The notes under the pieces were generated by a model. The model saw nothing but the letters and a program-made list of their open reading frames with translations. It was not told where the DNA came from and did not search any database. From positions 4,191,478-4,255,477 of the forward strand of contig AP025069.1 in the NCBI GenBank assembly GCA_036186865.1: DNA of 64,000 bases, written 5' to 3'. Below are positions 1-9,235 of the stretch, in pieces. Each line of letters starts with the position of its first letter. Position 1 is the stretch's first letter. The stretch comes from Eustoma russellianum. Taxonomy: Eukaryota; Streptophyta; Magnoliopsida; Gentianales; Gentianaceae. The translations under genes were made by a program, and so were the position numbers.

Positions 1-11
1 ATAAAGGGTTC

Positions 12-176
12 AGATCTCCTCACTCATCTTTCTTTACCGCGTGCGTCATCGCGCGACACATAACAGTAAGTGAGTCACCGAGCAACCGTGCGTCACCTTA
101 TCCAGTCTCACCACCCCTGCTGCCACGTGTCACGTGTTAGAAAGTGCGGTGAGTCACCGCGCGGTGAGGTGATCTC
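12..176. repeat. MITE-like inverted-repeat element, copy 1
   Basis: The ends are inverted (AGATCTCCTCAC at the left, GTGAGGTGATCT at the right). The interior has degenerate arms, including CTCACCACCCC followed by a CCACGTGTCACG box. The same internal words recur in the clearer hairpin at 5456-5627, so both look like copies of one small non-autonomous DNA element. The family is not identified and no target-site duplication was found. Confidence 0.45.
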
Positions 177-255
177 ATCTGGCATATAAACGCTTAGGCT
201 CATTAATTTCCTGGTTCAAATTTATTGTCACAATTATCTGCTTCCCTCCAATGTT

Positions 256-469
256 CTATATGTAAACATAGAATAATAATTAGTTTTTTTATGGGGCTTT
301 TTTTATTTGATCATTACAATTCATTGTGAAATTATAATATGGACGTCAATAATGTAAACTAATGAATAAAAAAAGAATGGTTCACGTCATTTACGTTAAC
401 ACTTTCATATAACATTACGATGAAAGACATTATTCTTTTTATTTTATTTATTTTCATGTTTACATATAG
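256..469. repeat. Small AT-rich MITE with about 20-bp terminal inverted repeats
   Basis: CTATATGTAAACATAGAATAA at the left is answered by an inverted copy (ATTTTCATGTTTACATATAG) at the right, about 210 bp apart. The interior is AT-rich and non-coding. This is the layout of a MITE. The superfamily cannot be assigned. Confidence 0.5.
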
Positions 470-535
470 TGCTGGAGAGACCGGGAGTTAGGACGACAAA
501 TATGAATGTTACATGTAAATTACAGCCGGCAAATA

Positions 536-965
536 GAGCTTTTAGCAAGATATTCGAGTTTAATTTGTTATGACTCGGCTCGATTTTGAATTCGAAATCA
601 TAATTTTAGTTCGAAATAATTTACGAATCGAATTCAAACTTAATGTTATTTGGCTGGAATGATCGACGAAGCTTCGACAAATAAGCTTTTGAAAAGCTCG
701 ATTCCTAAGTCCATAATTTATATAAAAATAATCAATTTTGAGTCGGCGAATCAAACTCGAGCTCACGAGCCAATCTGACTTTGTAAATCGAATAATACTC
801 ACGAATTGTAATCGAGCTTTCGAGTCGAACCATACTTTTTTTAAAACTTATCGAATTCAAATACAAGCTTAAATTTAGGTTTGTCACAAATTGAAACTTG
901 AATTCGAACCTCATCAAACATATTCGAATCGAACATAATTTTTAAATTATTCGATAAGGTTCAGT
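536..965. repeat. CGAATTCGA-rich degenerate repeat
   Basis: The stretch is crowded with TTCGAATTC, CTCGAGCTC and TTCGAGT words in both orientations, unlike the DNA on either side. Its style resembles the hAT-like MITE at 7063-7371, but the terminal AGGGGTGTTAA motif is missing, so it is either a different family or a badly decayed copy. Short reading frames here are by-products of the repeated words. No gene is seen between 470 and 1186. Confidence 0.3.
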
Positions 966-1186
966 TTGTTTGCACCATTACTCATAAATGTATCAATTTA
1001 AATTCAACAAACAAAAGGAGAGATTCAGAGAATATCATAACTCTAAAGGTAGAAGAGCTTATAACTTATAACAGATAAATATGTTGAACACATTTTTTTC
1101 CAATCAAACTGGCGCCCCACTTATACCCAAAATAACAATAAAACCCCAAAAACAAATATTTTTCACTCTTCCCACCGCCTACTTCT

Positions 1187-1630
1187 TCATTTCTTCTCCT
1201 CCTCTTCCTCAAACGCACTCTCCGGAAATGTCCTGGAAATCCCAGTAGAGGTCCCAAACGTAATTTTCCCAGAAATCGGGTCCTGAATAGAAATATCATT
1301 GACACTAATCCAAATCAGAAGCTCCTTACTTTTCACCCCTGTCAGTTTCTTCATCCGACGGTCCTCAACAAACGCCGTGATCTCCGTGTCGTAACTGACG
1401 CTCCGGCCGATCTCATGGAACTTATGCGTCTTGCTTTTCTTCTGCTTTAGCCAGACGAACCCGGTTGATTCATTGCGGCCCACCTCGGTGATGTCTTCCA
1501 GAGGGAGTAAGCCTCTTGGGAGATTGATTTTCTCGAGGAGTTCTTTGGATTTGGACTTGCAGAGTAGAGGGTCGGTGTAGATTTCGGCGTTTGATCTGTG
1601 TGTTTCGATGAGTTGTTGCTGGGAGGACAT
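1187..1630 (-). CDS. DUF538 family protein
   Basis: This is an intact single-exon gene of 147 residues. It matches the plant DUF538 family: an N-terminal helical stretch, then LPRGLLPLEDI at about residues 38-48, GFVWLKQKK at about 57-65, an EITAFVED strand and the block KLTGVKSKELLIW at about 95-107. It ends in ISRTFPESAFEEEEE, close to the usual family C-terminus, and the length is normal for the small members. Known: DUF538 proteins are plant-specific, fold as a beta-barrel and have been linked to stress responses and possible lipid or chlorophyll binding; their biochemical role is unsettled. No signal peptide or membrane segment is evident. The start is the only ATG before the conserved core. 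A TATA box lies about 110 bp upstream. It is the only gene here that looks functional and it sits between transposon remnants. Confidence 0.9.
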   Translation of the reverse strand: MSSQQQLIETHRSNAEIYTDPLLCKSKSKELLEKINLPRGLLPLEDITEVGRNESTGFVWLKQKKSKTHKFHEIGRSVSYDTEITAFVEDRRMKKLTGVKSKELLIWISVNDISIQDPISGKITFGTSTGISRTFPESAFEEEEEKK

Positions 1631-1736
1631 ATTTGCCGGCGGGATGGTTTGGGGAGGGAGGAAGGAGCAGAAGGGAAAGGAAAACGAAACTGAGGAGAAT
1701 CTGATTATGGAGCGAGAAGAAACAAGGTGATGGTGG

Positions 1737-1744
1737 ATTTTATA
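1737..1744 (-). promoter_or_regulatory. TATA box of the DUF538 gene
   Basis: Read on the minus strand the site is TATAAAAT, 107 bp upstream of the DUF538 start codon. Transcription would begin near 1710 and leave a 5' leader of about 80 nt. That spacing is normal for a plant class II promoter. The start site is inferred. Confidence 0.55.
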
Positions 1745-1943
1745 ACGGCTTCAGCGGGTTAATAGGTAAGGAGGGTGGAAAATGGTTATAAGGGAAAATT
1801 ATTGTTGCTGTCTGACGTTCTTTTTCTGGTAAACTGTGAACACGGATAGGTAAAGAATCATCTTTTGAAAGAAAATTAAAAAAATATTATAGTTTTAATA
1901 AGAGATTTATGAGATAGAATACGTTTTGAAAAATTCAAAAAAA

Positions 1944-2125
1944 GGTAAGGCTATTTTGAATAGTGCTAAGTTGATCTAAGTCGTCATTCAGAATGACGTC
2001 TTAGAGTCACTTTTAAAGCACCATTCATCTTAGGCGTCTTAGAGCAAAACCGATTTTGGCCTAAGGTGTCATCTGAACAATACTTTAGATGTCTAAGACG
2101 CATTCAGAATTGTTTTGGAAAAGTG
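1944..2125 (+). repeat. Left long terminal inverted repeat of the Mutator-like element
   Basis: Contains AGTGCTAAG, GTCATTCAGAATGACGTCTTAGAG and CATCTTAGGCGTCTTAGAGCAAAACC. The same words occur in reverse complement at 4895-5034. The segment GTCATTCAGAATGAC is itself palindromic. Confidence 0.55.
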
Positions 2126-2485
2126 GTTTTGGAGTAATCATGCGATATGTAATTCATTAATCGTGTCATACCTAATCTCAATGATAACGCATGGAAAAAT
2201 TATCTTGAATTTTGTTTTACAATTTTCGTACAGTAAATATTAGCTTCAATATTAAACAACTGATGATCGAAAATAAGATAGACATAGAATAAAATAATAC
2301 GAATATCATTACAATAATCTGAACAAACAAAACCACTTTTGGAATCGATTACATATAGTATGCACAAAATAAACAATAATTACAATGATTATGAACAATC
2401 TAATGCTGCTCGCCTGCTATCTACCCGTACCGCACAACGGATTACGCCTAATCCATTTTCCACATTTGGGATATCCAGTAGGTCG

Positions 2486-4380
2486 TTATAGACGTCTCGG
2501 AGCTCTGATAGGTCTGACTAGTAACGGTATTGTCCTGGACACTGTCTGTGACGGGTCATGAGATGGCTCTGTCTCGTCAGCCTGATGATGTAGTGGTGTT
2601 GCATCAAGCGACTCAAGTGATCTGAACATGGCTTCATCATCTGAGTGAGCATGACTTATACCGGATGCATTTATAAGACCATTTATGTTGCTATACAACC
2701 TGTAATGTTATACTTATATTAGTAAGTTATAATATGTATGAGAAATTATGTAGACAATAATGTTACAAACTTTTTATCTGGCCGAATGCAAGCTCCTTGC
2801 CGAACGTATGTCTCCCATGTACAGCCGGTGCGCGAAAGTGTCGCCACATGAAGACCTTGTATGTGTGTGTGTGCCGTAGGTTGAGTATGAGTGAGCTCAT
2901 ATTGTGGCACGTAGCTGTCCGTGGTTCGTTACGTCGCTTGAGCAACCGATGGATGGCTTACGTTTCTCTGAACCACTCGGATCAAAGACTATCAATACTG
3001 ATCTGAAGAGCGGTGGGATAATCTGCTGACCGCACTGCTTACACCACACACCCTAGGTGAGCCGCCTGTAACATTTAACATTAGCATCCGATATAGTTTA
3101 ACATAAACATAACACTATTTTAAATGTTAAAATAACAACAAACATACCATACAATGTAAACTAGCCAATGAACCGCAAAATCCGACCTCGCTAATGGGAT
3201 TAACACGATGTTGCAGTGCGATGAGAGTGTGGGATCTGTACTACAGCATGTACTGAGTGGTCCGTCATATACCAGTTTAGGGTTGCACTTCCACTATAGT
3301 ATTATAGCGTTTATCCTACTGAGCCATATAGTCTGCCTCGCAGCCCATCTCTCACGGTGATACAGCTCTATACTCGTATAAATAGTACCAGAAATTTCCT
3401 GTGCCAGGCCAAACTATCTCATTATCCTATCAGGTAAATGCGGCTCAACTATCTTCCATAGGATGAGCGGCACTCGAACGCACCACAGCTCCAATCTCTC
3501 GTGGCCGATGCTTGAAAGGGCTACAATGAACTCACCAGTGTAGGGCTGCCATATAAGATCTCCTGCCGTCATGCTGTTCAGCTTATCATGCACCGCATAA
3601 ACTACATCTCTAGAAACCTGTCTAAAATCACATTTCTTGAGCCACCTAGATCGCACGAGATGTATCAGGAGAAGGAAGAGCAACTGCAGGAGGCGAATCA
3701 AGTAGTGGGACAGAATGCAGTGTAGACAATCTCTCCATATCTAGTACTGCAGGAGGTGAATTTATCATAAGACCTCGTGTGCATGACAATGCACAACAGC
3801 AATGTATAAGTTGTGGTACAGACACGCAAGCACTGGCTGCCCGAAGAATAAGTCGCACCCAACTTAAAGTCCCTAAGGACATTTAAATATGCTATTTGCG
3901 TCCGGCTAGTAACAAAATCATATAATAATGCAGTGGTCTATAGAAACATCAATGCTCGCATCCTCTACTCAACCTAGCAGACTTGTCTTCTACTAGGCTC
4001 TGTCCCGTAATAGACACGCCACTAATGCACAAGCCAAAGAGAATTATTACATCATGTAGCTTCACGGCCACTTCACCTATAAAAAGATGAAACGTGTGTG
4101 TCTCCTGCATATACCTCTCAAAGAATGGTGTGATCAATCTATGATCAAATCCTAATTCCGAAAAAGTTGTATGCACTTAAGGGGGGATGTCCAAAGCCTC
4201 CATACACACATCCACCCTAGGTAAACGATCCGATGTGTTATAGGCATCACTATCTCTAAGAAAAAGTGTCTTATACTCTTCATGAAGAGTTAACAAATCA
4301 TCTGCCTCAGGTCTCAGCTTCTCCTTCAGTACTGCATTATCACCATTACAACTGCCACTATCACTAGCGTGAGCTACCAT
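2486..4380 (-). pseudogene. Decayed plant mobile domain (PMD) gene
   Basis: From 4380 downward the minus strand encodes PMD blocks in the expected order. These are a GFDHRLITPFFERY stretch followed by ETHTFHLFIGEV and a KLHDVIILFGL motif (4176-4030). Further on come DLIWQPYTGEF, RVPLILWKIVEPHLPDR and the arginine- and tryptophan-rich segment that follows in this family (3600-3280). A proline- and arginine-rich tail near 2486-2560 resembles the C-terminus of such proteins. Stop codons and shifts separate the blocks, for example a TAA at about 4177, so it cannot be made as one protein. PMD proteins include the MAIN/MAIL factors and proteins annotated as serine/threonine phosphatase 7 long form homologs; the domain also travels in transposons. 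Lying between inverted repeats, this copy belongs to the transposon rather than to a host locus. Confidence 0.7.
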
Positions 4381-4894
4381 CAGTACACCTATGTTTGAAG
4401 TTACGAAACATACTTACATATAAAAAGGATATCGATTTACCATGATTAAGTAAACAACAATGGCGTAATAAAAATGATAACAACTACAGTTAGGATTCAT
4501 GGTTAAGGTTGGGATTGTGGTTAGTCATACAATTAACAAGATACAAAACATAACGGTTGTCATGTAATAAATAGTGCAATAACATAATAACGTAAAAACA
4601 ACGTATTAATAATAGCAATAAATAAAGAAACCCCAACACATTAATAATAACAATAACATAATAATAACAATATATGAATAAAACATTTAAAACTAATAAA
4701 ATTAGAAACTCTTACTAGTTTGTCCGGTCGTTCCTCATCGTAGATCACGTGTTAAGTTGTGATGCTCAACTGCAAATAAAATGCAAAAATCTTTTGATTT
4801 CTATGCGAATGGAAGAGAGGGAAATGAAATGAGCGCCTGAGATGGAGGAAAAACAGATGCCTTAGATGCAGGAGAATGGGCGCCTTTTGTAGCG

Positions 4895-5034
4895 AAATCT
4901 TAGGTACCTAAGGCGCCATTCAGAGGTGAGTGGTTTTGCACTCCCCAAGGCCGTTTTGCTCTAAGACGTGACTTTAAGGCGCTAGGGCATCTTATACGTC
5001 ATTCAAAAACATATGCGTCATTCAAAAACATACC
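4895..5034 (-). repeat. Right long terminal inverted repeat of the Mutator-like element
   Basis: Reverse complement of the left arm in outline: CTTAGGTACCTAAGGCGCCATTC, GGCCGTTTTGCTCTAAGACGT and a doubled GCGTCATTCAAAAACATA at the outer edge. The outermost 17-bp unit is present twice in tandem, which the left arm lacks. Confidence 0.5.
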
Positions 5035-5455
5035 CTATTTGTGAAATCGTTTGTTAAAACTAATAATGATTTTCCAATTTTTCCAGAGTTTTAGGCCTGG
5101 TAATTTCTCATCCGTCACGAAGTCGAACATGTGTTTTGCCGGCATGTAGTTAGTCTTTGTAGGTTCAGATGAAAATCAGACCGAATTTTAATGATCCGTG
5201 GTTGCCTGTCAGACTCACCAAACCAATCATGATTACTCGCTAAACTCGACAAACAAAATCTGAAACTAACCCGCCAACACACCAAAGTGACACACAAACT
5301 CGTCAAAAACAAATGTGCGAACCCCGATATTATTCTCCAGCCTAAAAACAAACTAGTCAAACCCAACAACTTCATAATCGGATTGCCATCCTTAATGAGT
5401 TTACCTTTTCCAACAGCTTAATCTTCATTAACAGATGTATAGTTTTAGGGGATAC
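5035..5455. other. No gene seen
   Basis: AT-rich DNA between the Mutator-like element and the next hairpin. A frame of 86 codons runs on the minus strand, but it has no recognisable domain and is rich in rare residue strings. I see nothing functional here. Confidence 0.4.
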
Positions 5456-5627
5456 AATCCCCTCACCGCAAAGGGGTGCGGTAATGTGTGACCGTACGAC
5501 ACGTGGCAGTAAGGAGGGGTGGTGATGCTAGATGCAGGTGACCCTCATTTAGCCTCACCACCCTCCCTTGCTGCCACGTGTCGCACGGTCACAAAGGAGG
5601 TGAGGAAAGTGGAGGTGAAGAAATCCC
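5456..5627. repeat. Hairpin MITE with 38-bp arms and G-box cores
   Basis: Two near-perfect arms, 5488-5525 and 5555-5592, are inverted copies separated by 29 bp (GTGACCGTACGACACGTGG at the left against its complement at the right). Each arm carries CACGTG, the core of plant G-box and ABRE elements. Outer ends AATCCCCTCACC and GGTGAAGAAATCCC are loosely inverted. It is related to the element at 12-176, so the two flank the DUF538 gene and the Mutator-like element. It is probably a non-autonomous DNA transposon. Confidence 0.6.
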
Positions 5628-5964
5628 ATATAGAACCTCTTACTTACTGGGACACAAATATACGCTTAGACTAATCAGGTTAATAGCCTTCTCTTACATA
5701 AGTAACAAAATAGACAGAGTATTTAATAAAAAAGTTCAAATATAAAGACTCCTCTATATTGTTATATAGTTCCTTTTTTTGGCTTTACGACTTTTATCAT
5801 TACTAGAAAGTTTTCTATTTCCAATAGAGTCAATGACACTCTTCCTTGATTTTGGAATGTGATAGAATAAATCAAAATGATTCACTAAATTAGTTGCACT
5901 TCTTATATTGTGAAGTAACAGTTGATCGACACAGCGCAATCTTCATTACAGGTCATCAGGAAAC
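5628..5964. other. No gene seen
   Basis: AT-rich sequence without a recognisable coding block, repeat boundary or RNA gene. A 61-codon minus-strand frame at 5754-5939 has no family features. Confidence 0.4.
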
Positions 5965-6062
5965 AACTTATGTGTATTGGTAACATGTTTGTATGGTTGC
6001 GTACATCCGACCCCCCATACCCCGCCATAGACAGGAGCCGCACTGGAGTAATGATTTTTTTT
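5965..6062 (+). mobile_element. TS-like SINE fragment (3' part)
   Basis: GGTTGCGTACATCCGACCCC, then CATACCCCGCC, GCACTGGAGTAATG and a T run match the layout of the 3' region of tRNA-derived TS-type SINEs of asterids. The pol III promoter (A and B boxes) is not visible, so this is a 5'-truncated copy. Compare the second copy at 63066-63186. Confidence 0.5.
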
Positions 6063-6089
6063 AATCATTACTAGAAAGAGGTCCTCTAA

Positions 6090-6490
6090 AAGTTGTTAAA
6101 ACCCAAGTTTTCTCGAAAATTTTTACCACCGGAGTTTTACGTTCAGACATATTTTCAGCAGATATTTAACAATTAAATTGCCACGGATTTTATCGACAAA
6201 CTTCTGACGGATGTGTTAGACGTATTGTTAGAAGGATGTTTAAGATGACATTCCGACGGATCTTATCGACAGACTTCCAATAGTACGATTTTTTTTTACC
6301 AGTTTTTCGATCTGTATTCGACGAAAATTTGAGATGGATTTTCGACTAAAATTTAGGACCAATTTGTGACATGGTTTATCAACTATTATGCCAATTTCTG
6401 TCTAAACAACAACTAACGTTATCGACGACTTTTCGACTTATCACTTTATTAAATTATCGACTGTTTTATTTCGAGTTTTTTGGACAAACA
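6090..6490. repeat. Possible CACTA-type subterminal repeat remnant
   Basis: Repeated words such as CGACGGATTTTATCGAC, GACGGATCTTATCGACAG and TTCGACGAAAATTTGAG recur every 30-60 bp. Subterminal arrays of this style are typical of plant CACTA (En/Spm) elements. No CACTA terminus or transposase is present, so this is only a suggestion. Confidence 0.3.
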
Positions 6491-6599
6491 CAATTTTGTG
6501 AAAATTAAGAACCTGCATTTGTTTTCAACGACCTTGAAACGAATTCATTAATCAATAACATAAAAAATAATTTATATGTAACAATGATAAATGGATACG

Positions 6600-7062
6600 A
6601 GATAAAAGTTACCATGTTATGACTCTAAATATGACACCTCTATAGTGCCGATTTATGCGGCTTTGGAATGATTTCCTATTCATCTACATGATAGGCGCGC
6701 ATTGCATGTCATTGCACGAATGATAGGTCAGCCAACTAAGGTTGATACAACGGCGCTTAATTTTATCTGGCTAGTGTTTGCATAGAGATTGATATCACAC
6801 CACTTTTACCCTCCACAATACATATTCAGTGCGGTAAAAATAATTTTCTACAGATGAAAACCTGCCAATCTTATTGCACGCGTTGCGGACAATTTGGGCA
6901 TGTGGTATCGGGGTGTGGCAGGCAGGGGAAGACGGGAGGAGTCAACAATAGAGGTTCAACACAAAGGAATCAATCCTACTATGAAAGAGGCTCCCAAAAC
7001 AATCTGGAATCCAAAGAAATATAATGTTTCAGTAAGGCCAGGGGAAAATTCTGTACATCAGC
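6600..7062 (+). pseudogene. LINE1 ORF1, DUF4283 and zinc knuckle part
   Basis: Pieces of the plant L1-LINE nucleic-acid-binding protein are visible in changing frames. First comes an IHLHDRRALHVIARMIGQPT-like DUF4283 segment near 6680-6750, then TALNFIWL near 6755. A CCHC zinc knuckle (C-T-R-C, GQFGH, then C four residues on) lies near 6865-6910, followed by a polar tail. Several frameshifts and stops break it. ORF1 proteins of this family coat the element's RNA. The piece stops where the hAT-like MITE begins; ORF2 of the same element follows at 8623. Confidence 0.65.
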
Positions 7063-7371
7063 TAAGGGTGTTAACGAATCGAGCCGAACTAAATACTAGG
7101 TTTTCAAATTCGGATTCGTTTAGCTAAACGAACTGTTCGCCTTGGTTGGTTTAGCTAAACAAGCTTTAAAATTGGTTTGAGTTCGCTCGATAACATTATA
7201 ACTGTTTAAACGAGCCAAACAGTTCGCGAATAGTTTGGCTCGTTTGACTAAACGAACCCAAATAGGTACTCTAATTTGGCTTGTTTAAGTAAAATTAACG
7301 AACGAACTCGAACCGAATATAAATCGACCTCGAACAGTTTGCGAACCGTTCGTTTTTATTTAACAGCCCTA
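7063..7371 (+). mobile_element. hAT-like MITE, copy A, inside LINE1 ORF1
   Basis: The element begins TAAGGGTGTTAA and ends TTAACAGCCCTA, imperfect inverted ends. It is filled with GTTCGTTTAGCTAAACGAAC-type palindromic words. Flanking 8-bp strings ACATCAGC and ACAACAGC agree at seven of eight positions, which fits a hAT target duplication. The same family, in reverse orientation, lies at 27683-27977 in the same LINE. Confidence 0.65.
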
Positions 7372-7578
7372 ACAACAGCCTATATAAACTACTAGTAAGC
7401 TGTTTTCTGTTATTTCAGAGGATACTACACATGATGCACTTACAGACACTCCCATACCATCCACAAGATGTCTCAAGACTCCTTGAGGATCAGGAAGATA
7501 AAGCTTACAACAATAACAACCATAGACAGTATATCACAACAACAACAAAAGGTATCGATAGAAATATAAAGCTTACAG

Positions 7579-7770
7579 AGATAAGCAAATACTAGATGAC
7601 ATAGAACGTGCTCATTGTTCTGATTCAGAGATGCAATTCAATGGACAAACAGATAAACATTCAAAAGAAGAACTAAAAAAAAGCTGAGAATCAAATTGCG
7701 CTGAAACTCAGCATCAGCAAGCCTCTTCCCTCTGATGCAGAACTCCTCAGCAATCTTCTAACTTTATCTG
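7579..7770 (+). repeat. Direct repeat, copy 1 of a 193-bp LINE1 segment
   Basis: Starts AGATAAGCAAAT and ends CAATCTTCTAACTTTATCTG. Roughly 90 percent identical by eye to 8291-8483. The copies have diverged (GAAACTCAGCATC against GAAACTCAACATC), so the duplication is not an assembly echo. Confidence 0.7.
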
Positions 7771-8279
7771 TGTCGGGATTGAAGAATTCATTCAAGTTAA
7801 AAATAAATTTACAAAGTTATTTCCCTTTTGTAGGAGTTTTTCTTCCTCTAACGGCTTCATTTTCCAACTTGTATAGAGGTTACTGTATCTACAGTGTTTT
7901 CTAACGTTTACAAAAATAACGGCTAGTTACATGGTCTGCTCGGACGTATGTACAGTAAAGGTCCTAATGTATAATATTTACAAGACTAAGTGTAGCATCT
8001 GTGCCTTATCTTTGCTGCCTGACTAGTGCTTCACATAGTCACCTCAGCTCAGCACCTTCTCTATTCCAGCTCTGATTTGTTGTCCTTCTTCACCTCGGCT
8101 AATCTTTCTCTGCCTTGATCACCTCAACCTGGCAGTAGTACTTTTGTCAGTTCAATTCAGCTTTACTTCGTCTATTGTTGCTCAGCTCAGCCACTCATCT
8201 CTGCCTTGATCGCCTCAACCCGGCTGTTGATTATCTTTGTTGTTTACTTGGTTTCCATATTCTTACATATTTTCATACA
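7771..8279. repeat. Insertion between the duplicated LINE1 segments, solo-LTR-like
   Basis: About 509 bp starting TGTCGGGATTGAAG and ending TATTTTCATACA, so it has TG and CA ends. It contains a repeated CTCTGCCTTGATCRCCTCAACC phrase and no coding block. A solo LTR would look like this, but no 5-bp target duplication is clear. Confidence 0.35.
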
Positions 8280-8290
8280 AAATCTTCTAG

Positions 8291-8483
8291 AGATAAGCAA
8301 ATTGTAGATGACACAGAACTTGCTCGTTGTTCTGATACATAGATGCAAGTCAATGGACAAACAGATAAACATGCAAAAGAAGAAGTAAAAAAAAAGCTGA
8401 GAATCAAATTGCGCTGAAACTCAACATCAGCAAGTCTCTCCCATCTGATGCAGACCTCCTCAGCAATCTTCTAACTTCATCTG
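8291..8483 (+). repeat. Direct repeat, copy 2 of a 193-bp LINE1 segment
   Basis: Second copy of the 7579-7770 segment. It leads straight into the last codons of ORF1, so it is the copy in the original context on the 3' side. Confidence 0.7.
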
Positions 8484-8622
8484 CAGAAAATACAGGAGGA
8501 TTCACCATGGTTATATGAAGGAGAAAGAAAAGGCACAAGAAACCTACCCCAATTCCTACAAATATGGTTAAAAGGAGTGCAAGTAAAAAGATTGCTTTAG
8601 CTTTGCCCTCTCAATCTAATCA

Positions 8623-9127
8623 ATGAATATGTTAGCATGGAATTTAAGAGGCATCAATACTTCGCTCACCCGTTTGAAGCATTTAATCTCGCAATATCAT
8701 ATACCATTGCTTATCATAATCGAACCAAAACATGAAGTTACACAGATCTCATCATATCAGCTTAATCTTGGATACACACACTCAGTGTCCACATGTAGAG
8801 GTAAAAATTGGATTTTCTGGCAAGATCATCTATTTGCATTGTTGGACATAAAGCATGGCACCAAACGTCTCACTTACAAGTATCCATACTATATGTTGAC
8901 CTACAACTTGGGTGCACAACAATATATGGACAACAGATTATTATGGACAGGATAGTACTTTGGGAGGAATTCCGCACTCACTGTGCATCAGTCACATTAC
9001 CATGGGTCGTAGGGGATGATTTTAACACGTTTCTCTCGTTTGATGAACACTAAGGATCCTCCACACCGACCTTATCTTCTTTGGAGGATCTTGAAGATTG
9101 TGTCTCTTACCGTGGGCTATTAGAACT
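8623..9127 (+). pseudogene. LINE1 ORF2, endonuclease domain, part 1
   Basis: The start ATG opens with MLAWNLRGIN, the usual first block of the plant L1 apurinic-type endonuclease (exonuclease-endonuclease-phosphatase fold). It is followed by PLLIIIEPKHE, which holds the catalytic Glu, and after a frameshift near 8950 by WVVGDDFN, the GDFN block. An in-frame TAA near 9052 is followed by readable codons to RGLLEL at 9127. There Copia1 interrupts it. The frame resumes at 23883 as PFSGSKYDW, the expected next block. Confidence 0.75.
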
Positions 9128-9235
9128 TATAGAAACATACACTGTATATACATACATACATACAGTAGATAGATGTTATATACACTCATGTAAGTAACAC
9201 ATACACTAGTGAAGGTCCAGATCTGTGACCTATTA
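9128..9235 (+). repeat. Copia1 5' LTR, first part
   Basis: Starts TATAGAAACATACACTGTATATACATAC and matches the first 120 bp of the LTR at 23612. It ends at TATTA, the target duplication of Gypsy1. Confidence 0.85.

Larger units (their letters stand above)
1944..5034 (-). mobile_element. Mutator-like element carrying a plant mobile domain gene
   Basis: About 3.1 kb is bounded by long imperfect inverted repeats (1944-2125 and 4895-5034). Both arms share TTTTGAAT near the end, GTCTTAGAGCAAAACC farther in and several TTAGGCGYC words. Between them lies a decayed PMD gene on the minus strand. Long inverted repeats around a PMD gene fit Mutator-like elements, with which PMD genes are known to be associated. 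No transposase domain and no convincing 9-bp target duplication was found, so the superfamily call is inference. Confidence 0.55.
7372..8622 (+). pseudogene. LINE1 ORF1 C-terminal region, duplicated and interrupted
   Basis: The end of ORF1 is readable in the second copy of a duplicated segment: AENQIALKLNISKSLPSDAD and on to a TGA near 8517, about 105 bp before the ORF2 start. The first copy (7579-7770) and second copy (8291-8483) are direct repeats of about 193 bp. About 520 bp of unrelated DNA lies between them. Stops and indels show it is not functional. Confidence 0.5.

Noticed and set aside
2763..3006. Overlapping 60-69 codon frames on both strands
   Set aside because: They lie in the decayed PMD element, have no family features and overlap each other.
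5115..5375. An 86-codon minus-strand frame with hydrophobic start
   Set aside because: No homologous block recognised and base composition like the surrounding non-coding DNA; not supported as a gene.
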